A stretch of 39,656 nt of DNA from Nemertoderma westbladi (taxonomy: Eukaryota; Xenacoelomorpha; Nemertodermatida; Nemertodermatidae): NCBI GenBank assembly GCA_032718475.1, contig JAUCBJ010000348.1:1-39656 (forward strand), given 5' to 3'. Position numbers and translations under genes: made by a program. How positions within the stretch are numbered: position 1 is the first letter of the stretch; each line of letters begins with the position of its first letter. Below the pieces are notes generated by a model, which saw nothing but the letters and a program-made list of their open reading frames with translations, made no database searches and had not been told where the DNA came from. Of this stretch, positions 17,536-27,864 are shown piece after piece.

Positions 17536-17640
17536 GCAAATAAACTTTGTATAACAACCTCGGCCTTCGGCCTTGGTAGTTATACAAGTTTATTTGCTTC
17601 AGGTTGATATATCGTATATCACTCCTAGAACAAGTGATAT
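17536..17640. other. Two adjacent hairpins (MITE- or SINE-like)
   Basis: 17536-17597 folds as a stem of about 28 bp with a 3-base loop, one bulge and a few mismatches (arms GCAAATAAACTT... and ...AAGTTTATTTGC, tip GGCCTTCGGCC). Next to it ATATCACT/AGTGATAT (17616-17640) forms an 8-bp stem. Confidence 0.7.
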
Positions 17641-17754
17641 TCTCTGTATAATCCTGATTTTTTGAGGATACTCGAAACATTAATTTATTCAAGATTAAGG
17701 GAAATTTTATGAAAATATACTAGCTAGTAATCGATTGTACTAAAAAACTATATG

Positions 17755-18047
17755 CACCATAACCCTTAATACAACAACCATTTTTAAAAGGTTGGAGCCC
17801 CCCCCCCCCCCTTTTTTTTTCAAATTTCAATAAAATGCTACGAAATTCGGTATGATGACAGATCGACACCTTTTTTTACTGGTGGCCTGGCCAGATTTTT
17901 CAATTTCTCAGTTATTTCCATACAACAATCCCTTAAAAAATGTCTATTTAGCAATGTTTAACCACCTCGGTAGACTTTATTTTACATCTTTGAAATGTAA
18001 TCTAGATATCATTAGAACCGCCTTCGTCTGTAGATTCCGAATCTAAA
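17755..18047 (+). repeat. Long inverted repeat, left arm
   Basis: Runs from CACCATAACCCTTAATAC through a C-run/T-run, GACAGATCGACACC and GATTCCGAATCT. Its reverse complement, moderately diverged, is at 23634-23886. Either the termini of one large inserted unit or two inverted copies of a short non-autonomous element. Confidence 0.8.
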
Positions 18048-18166
18048 ATTTTAATTTAAATTTAACCAAAAATTGGTAAAGATGTTATCAAAATACTAAT
18101 GTGTAAATTTAGAGACGTAAATCGCTATAATTCTGAAGTTTTGTTCTAGAATAGGATGTTCTGTTC

Positions 18167-19011
18167 GGATAGTTATAAAACCCGAAAATAACGAAAAAGA
18201 CGAATTTATCAGCGAAAATATCAAAATTATCAAACAATCTACAAAATCTCGCTTTCCAATAAGATGAGTATAATTATAAGTCACACTTTACATTTTTTAA
18301 TTAATAAAATCCGATAATTTCGCCCCATTTTCGACCTTAAAAGTAATTTAATACCATGTACTGTCTACTGGTTGGTTGTTGGGTGTTGACCAATAATGGC
18401 AGCTTGGATGAATGACTCAGCATCAACAGATCAGTATAGGGGCCTACTGGTGCATTACTGTACAGTACAAGCATATTGTACGGTACAGCCTGAAGCGGCA
18501 AAGTTGAAAGAAGCGGTCCGGTACCCTAACCCAATACTGCAACGATGTAATTCCCATATGAAATGTTGTTTGCATTACGGCATACGGTACCTTTAGCGCA
18601 ACCTGGCCTAGGTGTGCACTGTAGGCCTACAGTGACTGTCAGGCAAGTGACGCGGCGCGGCGGATGTGAATAGGTGAACGTAACTACAGAATTGCAGTCC
18701 AGCAGTCGCTATAACTGCAGTAGGCCTACACTCTGACTGTTCTGTCCTAATTTGAGCGCCATCTTGTGGTGTTTTGCAATCATTGGATCACCCCTAACAA
18801 CCAATCAGCAGAGCCAGTATTTGGTATTAAATTACTTTTAGGGTCGAAAATGGGGCGAAATTATCGGATTTTATTAATTAAAAAATGTTAAGTGTGCCTT
18901 CTAATAATACCGATCTCACTGAAAAGTTAGATTTTATTTAAAGTTTTATAATTTCGATATTTTCGTTATTAATTTCGTCCTTTTCGTTTTTTTCGGGTTT
19001 TATAACTATCC
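18167..19011. mobile_element. 845-bp non-autonomous DNA transposon with long inverted ends
   Basis: Ends GGATAGTTATAAAACCCG... and ...CGGGTTTTATAACTATCC. The arms extend to 18356 and 18822 (about 190 bp each); the inner 75 bp are almost perfectly complementary, the outer parts diverged. Both ends are followed by GTTCTGTTC (18158-18166, 19012-19020), a 9-bp target duplication. Long arms plus a 9-bp duplication suggest the Mutator-like group. No transposase inside. The target is GTTCT-rich, so the duplication needs caution. Confidence 0.65.
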
Positions 19012-19035
19012 GTTCTGTTCTTTATTTTTTGTTCT

Positions 19036-19650
19036 GTTCTGTTCTGTACAGCCATCACGTATGAGCCACCATTACGCCCAGAACAGCCGATTAACAGTGA
19101 CATATCATTAGAGACCACTGACCCAAAATCGCTCGGTGTTAGAGAATTCCACGTTTTGCAAGTTCGACTACACTGTAACAACCGTAGCGTCATCGTAAAC
19201 GCCCTGATGGATATACAGGGAGTTCTGGATCCTTCATTGATCAAGACCTTGCAGAGGAATTATTGAGCAAGGCAGACGGACAACCAATGAAATTAAATCT
19301 ATCCGGCGTAATGCAAACCTGGCAATCAGTTATACAAACTCGTTATTACCAAATTTCTTTATCTAACCCCGGTGATATAAATGAAATATGTAAATTAAAC
19401 AACATCAAGGTGGTTGCGATTAAGAACGTTACCGATAGTCAAGCACCTGTATATAACTGGGACAACCATGACTTTGTGTAACGTAATAACATCCCGCGAT
19501 ATAAACTCGATCGACCTGGAGTTCGATTATTAATCGGTCAGAACGCGCCAGAGGCCCTGGAAATTTTACAAAAACTCCCTAGTTCGCCTCTGCCTTTAAC
19601 CACATATGCTGGCAGAACCAGGATCGGTTGGTTCTGCACTGACCCATCGA
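19036..19650 (+). pseudogene. BEL/Pao peptidase (A17/DUF1758) fragment
   Basis: A broken frame. It contains an aspartic-protease start (VNALMD, then after a 1-nt shift SSGSFIDQDLAEELL), a central part (19263-19481) with WQSVIQTRYYQISL, and after another shift LLIGQNAPEALEIL followed by TRIGW, a combination characteristic of the BEL/Pao DUF1758/peptidase A17 region. At least two frameshifts and a stop; no RT follows because a LINE fragment begins near 19650. Confidence 0.7.
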
Positions 19651-20005
19651 TAAAGACTTCAAACGAAAGAGATAACTATTTGTATAAATTTAGGAAATAC
19701 CGTGTTTTAGCTGATTATAATAATTACTGCAAATATAGAAACCTTGTCCAACGGGAAATAAAAAAAGCTAAATCTGAACATTTGTACAACAAAATAAGTG
19801 AGAATAAAGATATTCCTAAAAGTCTATGGTCTACCCTAAAATCTTTAGGTTATAAAAACCTTAAATCTAAATCGAATATTGTTCTGCAAGATAACGGTGA
19901 GCTGATTCATGATCATACTCTGGTTAGTAATTTATTTAATAATTATTTTACTAATGTTGCCTCTAATTTAGTTCAGAAGTTACCGTTATCAAGTAATAAA
20001 TATAG
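19650..20005 (+). pseudogene. LINE ORF2 fragment (linker before RT)
   Basis: Open to about 20003. Words such as KFRKYRVL, KYRNLVQREIKKAKSEH, KSLWSTLKSLG and FNNYFTNVASNLVQKLP are typical of the segment between endonuclease and RT in CR1/L2-like LINEs. Both ends are cut: peptidase sequence on the left, the inverted RTE on the right. The frame continues past the junction by chance to 20216. Confidence 0.65.
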
Positions 20006-20164
20006 TATAGTATGGGCTGTCCACCATGCTTATTCACTCCATGAGGCTGCCAAAGTACAAGATTATGCACTGGCTTGTCCTCACGGCGAAAGCAATGTCC
20101 TGCAAAGCGGAGGCGATTTTGTTCTAGTGTCAAGCTTGGGGGAACCAATGAGACACCTCCAATG

Positions 20165-21304
20165 TTATATAGTGAGTGTCTGGTTGGAGATGTGTGCATT
20201 GTACTTGATACAATGAACCAGGCGTAGCATTCTTGTGAATGTGCCATCCAGAGATTTGGTGTCCTCAGCAGTTAGAGCCCAGCATGGACTCCCATAGAGG
20301 AGTACTGGAACTACTGCTGCTCTAAATAATCGGACCTTAAGTTTCCGATTAATTCTCGGTGACTTCCAAATCCTGGAAAGCCTATTCAAGGCTGCCCATG
20401 CCTTTCCCTTACGTATTCGAAGGTCCTCACCTGACTTCCGAATCCATGATCCCAGGTAACAGAAGTCATCCACATGCTCAAGCATACCATCTTTTGAGCT
20501 TATGCTCATCCGATCAGAGACTTGCTGAGGACTTTCAAAGTTAACTGTCAAAATTTTTTTCTTTCTGGAGTTAATAAAAAGACCAACACTAGAAGCAGCA
20601 TGTTCTAATGAGCTGAGGAGCCGTTGGGCTCCCTCTAGTGATTCTGAGAGTACTCCTAAGTCATCAGCAAAGTCTAGATCAGTTAGGTACTTGGCAGGAT
20701 TTCCTCGAATTCTGGAGCCAGTAGGTGGAGTTATCATCACCCCATCATCATTATGATGATCTAAGGACATGCGTAGAACATAGTCAACAACAATCATGAA
20801 CAAGAATGGTGCAAGTGTGTCTCCCTGGAGGACGCCCCATAACACTTCAAATGGTTCTGTGTCACCGTCAACAGTAGACACAAATGTTGTTGAACCATCG
20901 TATACTGATCTGATTGCTGCAATAATTTCATCAGGAATCACATATAATGAAAGTATGCTGAACATACGTGAGCGAGAGACTGAATCAAAAGCCTTGAAGA
21001 AGTCAACAAAGATAACAGCCAGATGCCTGTCTTTCTTTTTTGATAACTCTTCAATTATCCTTCTAAGTGCCAAAATGGGCTCCATGGTCCCACGACCTTT
21101 ACGGAACCCATTCTGATTTCCACGGAGCAGTCTCTCAATGGGATCCCTGATGCGATTTAATAGAATTCTATTGTATAGCTTTGCAGCAATCGAGATCAAT
21201 GAGATTCCCCGAAAATAACCATAGAGTGTTAGGTTGCCCTTCTTGGGAACTGGCACCAACTTATTTGTTTTCATTTCTTGTAGGACTCTTGTTGTTCGAT
21301 ACAA
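20165..21304 (-). pseudogene. RTE-like reverse transcriptase domain
   Basis: 379 codons. Motifs: LVPVPKKGN, NRIRDPIE, NQNGFRKGRGT, then AVIFVDFFKAFDS (motif A), VLQGDTLAPFLF (motif B), LDFADD (motif C) and, downstream, YLGSWI, LLYGSPCWAL and TRMLR. Catalytic Asp residues appear intact. The C-terminal RLRFAGHCFRRE segment continues in another frame (20247-20008), showing a frameshift near 20220. The linker immediately upstream (21513-21271) is in a third frame. Confidence 0.8.
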
Positions 21305-21513
21305 AGAGCAATGCTATCTACTATGATGGGATAGATGAGCTTTAAACACTCAGGTATTTTAAAGACCTCAGGGGGAACACCATCTACTCCACTGGCATGA
21401 TTGGTCTTAATGCTCTTTGCAGCAGCCTTCACTTCTGCAAAGGAGATATCACCAATGGGAATATCTGGGAGTACAGACTCAGACACTTTTACTTCTATAA
21501 AGTTATCAGGCAA
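21271..21513 (-). pseudogene. LINE linker segment between endonuclease and RT
   Basis: Contains the conserved pre-RT block KSIKTNHASGVDGVPPEVFK (compare K-x-x-K-A-x-G-x-DGIPxE in RTE LINEs), separated by frameshifts from EN and RT. Confidence 0.7.
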
Positions 21514-21734
21514 TACCCTGTCATTATTGAGGAGCTTTTCAAAGTGGGCCTTCCAACCATTGAGGCGATCGGCTGGTGATTCAGCCTTAACCTTGGTGGT
21601 TGGTTAACTTTTTCGACCAGCAAGCAAGTTGATCAATCTCCATGCCTGGGATGATTGCCTGCTGTCGTCAGCATCATTGATGGCATCAACCTGTTGGTTT
21701 AATAGCTCCTGTAAATTAACAGAGTACTGCCTGT

Positions 21735-23261
21735 TCAGGGACCTAGATGCAGCCTTAACTGCATTCTTGGCCGCTGTAGTCTGTTTGAGTCGGGACTCTT
21801 TCTGCGCCTTGTCTTTCTTGCCCAGAGGTCATTTCGGCACTTCTGAATTTTGTTGTCAGTCCAGGGGGCCCGTTTCCTGTTTCGAGGGTATACAGGAACT
21901 GTTTCTGCAGTTGCTAACTTAACTGCCTCTGTGAAGGCAGTATAGCCCTCACAGTGATCTGCCGCCTCAGAGGCAAGAACCTCATACCTGTTGCTCAGCT
22001 GTAGTGTGAAGCTGGATCTCACACTTGGCTGTTGCAACAGAGAGGACCAGTCATGCCGCAGCAAGGCAGATTTCGTTGTTCTGCTAGCACGCAGACTAAG
22101 TCTTACCTTGGCCACAATAAGGCGGTGATCACTGGAGAAGGGTTGTAATGTAAATGCATTACAGTCTGTGTATACTACTACTACTACTAGGTCGAGCGAA
22201 CTCGGACAGTCTTGTATAGAGCTCCTGTATTTCCTACGAAACAGGATATGGTCTATCTGGGACTTGTGACCACTGGGTCCACTATGAGTCCATAGCTTTC
22301 CAGTTCGCTTCTTGAACTGGGTTCCAGCCGAAAACAATCCAGTTCCAGAGATAAAATCCTGAAGATGGACGGAATTTCGGTTAACACTATTGCTATAGAC
22401 CCAGGGCGATGTAGGTGATTGATGCAGACTTGCATTAAAGTCTCCCAGGAATGTTAAGAATGTATGCTGATCCACTCCATCAGTAGCTGCTTGTAGATTG
22501 TGGTAGAAATTTTCCACCTCCTCTACAGGGGCAACACTAGTTGGAGAGTAGCACACAATCAGAACAACCTTAGGAAACTTCTTAGACAGTCTTCCAGAAC
22601 ATGAGAAGTGGCAACGGATGATGCGGTTAGAGATTTGGTCTATTTTGTCCAATGCTGCATGTGCAGTTGGATACATCAATAGACCAATTCCACCATTGCC
22701 ACTATCATCTGCTGAAGTGAGGGCGAGTCGCCAACCGCCCCCTATGTCCTTAATCAGAGCCCCATCAGTCTGTCCAGTCTGCATTCGGTGCTCTTGAACA
22801 CCCACTGCACTAAGAGAAAGCTTATCTGCCAAGGCAGTCAGCTCACCTTGTCGCATTGGGGACCCGAGTGTTAGGGTGTTTACTGAGGCTTGTCTAGTGA
22901 CTTGCCTCAGATTCACCAATGGCTTAGTTGGTCGGGGTGGAACATGAGAGTAGCCTCCAACTCCAGAATCCCTCTCCCCCTCACAATCTGGCCTCCCTGG
23001 TGACCCAGGGTTTGGGCCAGAAAGGTCATCAGGAAAGGGACTCATAGAATTGTTTGCCGCTCTCTCTCCAGTAGGGGGTGAGACAGGCAGCCGGTCAGGA
23101 GATAACTGACGCCTGTGAGGCCGATTGTGTCCAGTCATTCCACTGGCCTCTAGTGGCTGGACCTCCGCATTACTAATGTAATCCATAGTGGGGGTTTGGG
23201 GGGTGCTTTTTTGCCGAGTCAGCTCTCGGGGCAAATACCACACCCTGGTTTGCCATTCCAC
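21735..23261 (-). pseudogene. RTE-like LINE AP endonuclease region
   Basis: 508 codons. A Pro/Ser-rich start (~130 residues) precedes an APE-type nuclease: NTLTLGSPMRQGELTAL, GVQEHRM (catalytic Glu), GNGGIGLLM, VLIVCYSPT, LGDFNA (Asp/Asn), KSQIDHILF and SSDHRLI (Asp/His pair). A short run of valines near residue 360 comes from a (TAC)n microsatellite and may be a local expansion. The frame ends before the linker, so the element cannot make one full polyprotein. Confidence 0.75.
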
Positions 23262-23633
23262 AAGGTGGGTGTCGCAGTGGAGTCAGATATAAGGCCCATC
23301 ACCCATATCTACTCTGGCGCACATGACCCACCATTGGCTGTGCAGCTCATCTGCTGGGTAATGCCCTGTACCCCTGCTGTCAGGTGCCTGTCGCAGTGAA
23401 GTGCACTCAGATTGGACATGAGAACACTCAACTCCTGACCAGCCATTGGTAGATCACCATCTGCCTGGCCAGGCCATATACCCCTGCAGCCAAGTATATG
23501 GGTCCTTAATCCAGGACCAAGGGCGTCCTTATCCCAGAACGAAGGGGGTCCTAGGTACAGGACCAGATTTACCCTAGTAAGAGGGTCAATGCAGCTACAG
23601 GTGGCACCTCCTTGTTGGTTGATTGGTTTAAGA

Positions 23634-23886
23634 TTCGGAATCTGCAGATGAAGGCGAAATAAATGAAAATGAAGGCTAAATATTGCGAAATAGACGATTT
23701 TTAACAGCTTGTTGTATCGAAATAGCTCATAAATTAAAAAATCCGACCAGGCCACCACTAAGAAAAGGTGTCGATCTATCATCATACCAAATTTCGTTGC
23801 ATTTTATTGAAATTTGAAAAAAATTAGGGGGGGGGGGGCTCCTACCCCCTAAAAATGGTTGTTGTATTAAGGGTTATGGTGTATTT
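23634..23886 (-). repeat. Long inverted repeat, right arm
   Basis: Inverse of 17755-18047: AGATTCGGAATCTG..., GGTGTCGATCTATC, a G-run, and ...TATTAAGGGTTATGGTG. Confidence 0.8.
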
Positions 23887-25065
23887 AAAGCGCTGCTACC
23901 CAAGGTGCAACTGCATGGGATTCTAGAAAATATATGTTGCAGTATATTCATATAATTTTATTTATTATCCTATGGTACAGCAATATATCAAATTTGATAC
24001 GGTTTTTCACATGTAGGGCGTAGGCCTACTGTAGCTACTGTATATATTTCACATTAAGCAAAATGACCATCTCAATAAGCATTTCATTATCAGATTGGCA
24101 CTTTAAATTCTACTCCTGTATTCGTAAGAATGATAACTCTTATTCCAATTGATCTCACCAAAAGCCATTCGAGCATCATTAAATTAGATAGAAATGGCAT
24201 AAAAATAACTTAAGATCTTTTCGTTGTTTGCCATCTTACTAATTTCATTACATTTTACTGGGGGGGGGGGGGGGGGGGGGAGACTAGTGTAACCCGTGTC
24301 ACCATTATTCTGCCTTTGTATAACTGTTTTATAGCTGTTTTGGCTGTTGATTTATGTTCTGGAACATATTTCCAACTCGGTACATGTTTAATTTGTATGG
24401 TAGCTAGTGTTTTCAATGGTAGTTAGTGTATTCATAAAAATGGTACAGTAGCTAGTGTTTTCAATGGTAGATAGTTTATTCATAAAAATGGTGCAATAGC
24501 TAGTGTTTTTAAAAATACCAACAAATCGCATTATTATTATAAATATCCATAGTAAAGTTGGCTTATCTTTATTAATTTATCAGTGCAATGCAAAGAGTCT
24601 AGTATTGAAGAAAATAAAATAAAGAGATTTCTGCAATAATTTATTAAATAGATAATTAAAAAAATATACAGTAGTTGCACAGATTCGGTCGCCCTTACCT
24701 TAGGGGTAGGTTGACTCACCACCTAAGTCTATATGGAGGATAGGGAATTATCCGTGGTCTTAAAGTTTGGGCCAGAATTAAATGGGTTCAGTCGAAATAC
24801 TGAAATTGAGGATATTTTACTATACGTACTGTATCTAGAACATGATTTTATGTCTGTTTGTTAATCTCCTCTGTTTAATTATCTATTTACTTTTTTTTGT
24901 GCTTGTGCTCTACTATTTCAACATTTGTATTTGCTGTCGTATCTTACCGGTCTTAAGTATTCTGTTCCTATGTGAACGATAACAATAATAATAATAATAA
25001 TACTAATATACCTGTATCCACATTTGCCGTTGTTCAATTTTTGCAGTAATTACAGTAATTCAGTA
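23887..25065. other. Non-coding region with short tandem repeats and homopolymers
   Basis: Holds a run of 21 G (24260-24280), a 48-bp tandem repeat (24402-24512, about 2.3 copies starting AGCTAGTGTTTTCAATGG) and an AAT microsatellite near 24985. No credible gene. Confidence 0.6.
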
Positions 25066-25163
25066 ACAGTTGAATAATTACAGATTCTTAAAAAAATGTC
25101 ACTGTATATACCTGTATCCACAATTGCCGTTATTCAATTTTTGTCAATCGGGGACATTTTAAG
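25066..25163 (+). repeat. Interspersed repeat, copy 2, first part
   Basis: Matches 17130-17225 (GAATAATTACAGATTCTTAA..., GCCGTTATTCAA...). A further short copy of its middle lies at 24997-25045. Confidence 0.75.
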
Positions 25164-26524
25164 TGGTGTATTAGAATACATAATGTTCCAGTATCTCCTG
25201 TATGCTAACTATACATCTACAGACTATGATGTTTCTTAAAATTAATAGACAAATTTTCGAGCTTTCATTTGGTATATAAAATACTAACTTTTATTGACAT
25301 CAGATAGAAACTAGAGCTCCTTTTTTAACAGCTCCTAATCATTTTTTTGTCAAAACATGACGTTTTCCGTGGTTTTTTACGATATCAATCAAAATGTAAT
25401 GCTATTTATTTACAGTAGCGTTTAGCAAACATGGTTTCCTAGATTCCTGATGAAAATGTCTACATGTAACATTTTATTTCATAGATTTCATTCAGTAGAA
25501 ATGGAATTACATCATGTTCTCACCATGGCCGCCTTAAGCTATATCTTGGCCATGGAGCTGTGGAATAAATCCCCCCCCCCCCCCCTCCTCCCACACACAC
25601 AAAACTATTACAAACATCATACAGATATACTGTACTACCAAAAGTTGTATATTTGTGGGACAGTGGCCCTCCCCACAATGTCTGACTGTAACCATAGCGA
25701 ATATCCATATGCTAAATAAATACCTGAAATGGTCAACTTGAGAAATTAATTTGTCAAGGAAATCTCATCACCCGCGATGGGAAATATGCGATCAGTCTTC
25801 TTTCATGGTGAAAGCTCCGGTCGAACCCTACTAACTATACAGTACTTGGGCCAATTTAGAGTGGCGGTGTATAACATAAATAGTCTTGGGCCTGTTTAAC
25901 AAAAATACAGAGGGCATACAGTATTATTTCATATTTTTTGATGGAACTTATTTATTGGCCCTTGAAGTTGCCCAGGAATTATCATCAAAAGTCATATATG
26001 TATATGTGTGACCACACTAGACCTCAACGGACCCCGACCGACCACGGGCACCTGGCTGCAGCTCTCCATCAGCCACCCCCTTAATTAAGACGGCCCTGGT
26101 TTTCACTTTTTCGTATGTATTCGCCACTTTTTTGTTTCTAAAATTCATTATTTGCTAAATTTTGAGAAACCCAACTGTCATTCCCGTATTAGGGAGGAAA
26201 ACTCCCGTTGCTATGACAATAATCGTTGCATTGTTAAATAAAATAACCATATAAAGACCCCATTTATAATTTTAATTATCTAAAATGCTTAAATTCTTAA
26301 CCAGGCGAATGAAATACCAAAACGATACTGGAATTGCATAAATAATAAAATGTACCTGTTGCTATGGTAACAAAATAATAATCACTCCGCTTGCTATCAT
26401 AAATGTTGACTATAATGTATTTATATGCATCTGAAATACATATAAAATGTTTCTGACGGATATTCTGTTGTTTCGTTTGCTATGGTAATAAGAAAATTAT
26501 ATATTTAAATCTATATTTAAAGTG
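25164..26524. other. Sequence interrupting the interspersed repeat
   Basis: About 1.36 kb present in this copy but absent from the copy at 17130-17518. Edges resemble each other (TTTAAGTGGTG and TTTAAAGTGATG), which might be a target duplication. Contains a 15-C run (25571-25585) and several GTTGCTATG words at 26200-26480, including GTTGCTATGGTAAC at 26358-26371. No coding signal. Confidence 0.45.
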
Positions 26525-26818
26525 ATGAAACATTACAGGAGGTCATATTTTGCTAGTTTCCTTGGTTACATGGCAACTGCCAATCCATTTTTATGGCGCC
26601 AACATTACAAATATACAGGGACTTATTGACAATATATTTTGAATGCTTTATGATTTTATCACAAGGGGAGCACGAATAAGTATGTCGCAATGGTTTAGAA
26701 AACTATTAATATATGAAAAAACTCACCGAAATTTGCAGTAAAAATGACATTTGAAGACGTATTGTGGTAACTGGATTCTAAAATCTACCTTAAAAGCTTA
26801 TCTGATGTCGGTTTAGGG
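26525..26818 (+). repeat. Interspersed repeat, copy 2, second part
   Basis: Matches 17240-17518 (AAACATTACAGGAGGTCATA..., GGTTTAGAAAACTATT..., TTATCTGATGTCGGTTTAGG). Has GTTACATGGCAAC at 26565-26577, but the second X-box is deleted down to GTGGTAAC. Confidence 0.8.
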
Positions 26819-26987
26819 GTGGTAGGCAAGGTTAGAATTCTGTAGGGTCAATAGAAAATTGTATTTTGCAAATGACCTTGTGTTGCCATGGTTTTAAACG
26901 GGACCCAAAAATTCACGATTGAGCTTGGCATCCGACGGATTCGGAATCAGCGCACTCGATTTAGTATAAAGCCGTTGGATGCCATTT

Positions 26988-27122
26988 TATAGCCCCAGAA
27001 AACAATTAAAAGATAATTTAAATACTGGGACATCTAAATGTCCTCTAAATCTGGGACATCTAGAAATGAGACCTACCAAGGCCGTTATTTAAATTATCTT
27101 TTAATTGTCTTCCGGGGCTATA
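26988..27122. repeat. Small inverted-repeat element
   Basis: Arms of 36 bp (26988-27023 and 27087-27122) match with two mismatches: TATAGCCCCAGAAAACAATT... against its inverse. The 63-bp middle includes GGGACATCTA words. MITE-like; no target duplication noted. Confidence 0.8.
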
Positions 27123-27142
27123 AAACTCTTGTTCCATCAACC

Positions 27143-27370
27143 CCCTGTAATGGATAATTGTGATGCCATAAAGTCGGCTTGCCACTACCTTAAGCAATTT
27201 AAACTGAACATAGGAGTGAACCGTGGCATCCGCAACCTGTTTGTATGTAAAGAACGTATAGTTTGGCTATCTATTTTTTTTTTGTTAGATGACATCTAGA
27301 AATGAAGCCTACCTCCTGTAATGGATCATTGTGACGCCCTTAAGTCGGCTTGCCACTACCTTAAGCAATT
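27143..27370 (+). repeat. Direct duplication of ~57 bp
   Basis: CCTGTAATGGATAATTGTGA... (27146-27200) and CCTGTAATGGATCATTGTGA... (27313-27369) are near-identical copies 168 bp apart, each preceded by similar CATCTAGAAATGA sequence further upstream. The unit includes AAGTCGGCTTGCCACTACC. Confidence 0.8.
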
Positions 27371-27714
27371 ACCCAAATTTGCCTTCACCATCACTATTTC
27401 GGCAAAAAGGAACCACACTATAATAACAATAAGTCAATCCTAATATACTTTGATGAGGCAGTGCCCACTATGTGATTCCTGATTGGTTGGTTAACTACCA
27501 TTACCTTGGGGGAATGCCAGTCATATATGAGAAGCTCTTCTGTTGTTTGCTCCTCGAATTGGAATTATGATTTTCAGTCTTCTCCCCTTTCAGCGGCAGA
27601 CAGATCAGATCAATTACAGTCCCCACAAAGGCGCTGGCTGTGTTCTTGTAAATATCTCACAAATTTCAACTTGAAGCTATTATAAATAACTAAATGAAAG
27701 AAGGATTTCACTAT
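27371..27714. other. Non-coding flank of the gypsy element
   Basis: No gene or repeat recognised. Confidence 0.4.
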
Positions 27715-27864
27715 TGACTGATAATGAATGTGTGGTGATATAATCCGGCAGTCACAACACACTGGTAAAGTATAACCTGAACTAGAGGGTCAGACTCAAC
27801 TGCAGATAATTAAACAGTAGGCCTAAACAAAGGAAAAACCAAACTGAAAGTAGTTTGAGAGTCA
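27715..27864 (-). repeat. Gypsy 3' LTR (150 bp)
   Basis: Plus-strand ends TGACTGATAATG... and ...GAGAGTCA, giving TG...CA on both strands. About 90% similar to 32515-32670. Confidence 0.75.

Larger units (their letters stand above)
20005..23630 (-). mobile_element. RTE-like LINE, broken
   Basis: Minus strand: a 5' leader (23630-23262), AP endonuclease (23261-21735), broken linker, RT (21304-20165) and a C-terminal piece (to about 20008). Length 3.6 kb fits RTE/RTE-X elements. The C-terminal frame ends where it meets ACTATACTATA and the plus-strand LINE fragment, so the 3' end is truncated or tailed there. The 5' end coincides with the right inverted repeat at 23634. Confidence 0.75.

Noticed and set aside
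25450-25719. 89-codon ORF across a C-run
   Set aside because: Depends on a 15-C homopolymer and has no conserved features.
27105-27299. 64-codon ORF
   Set aside because: Runs over an inverted repeat and a direct duplication; no coding evidence.
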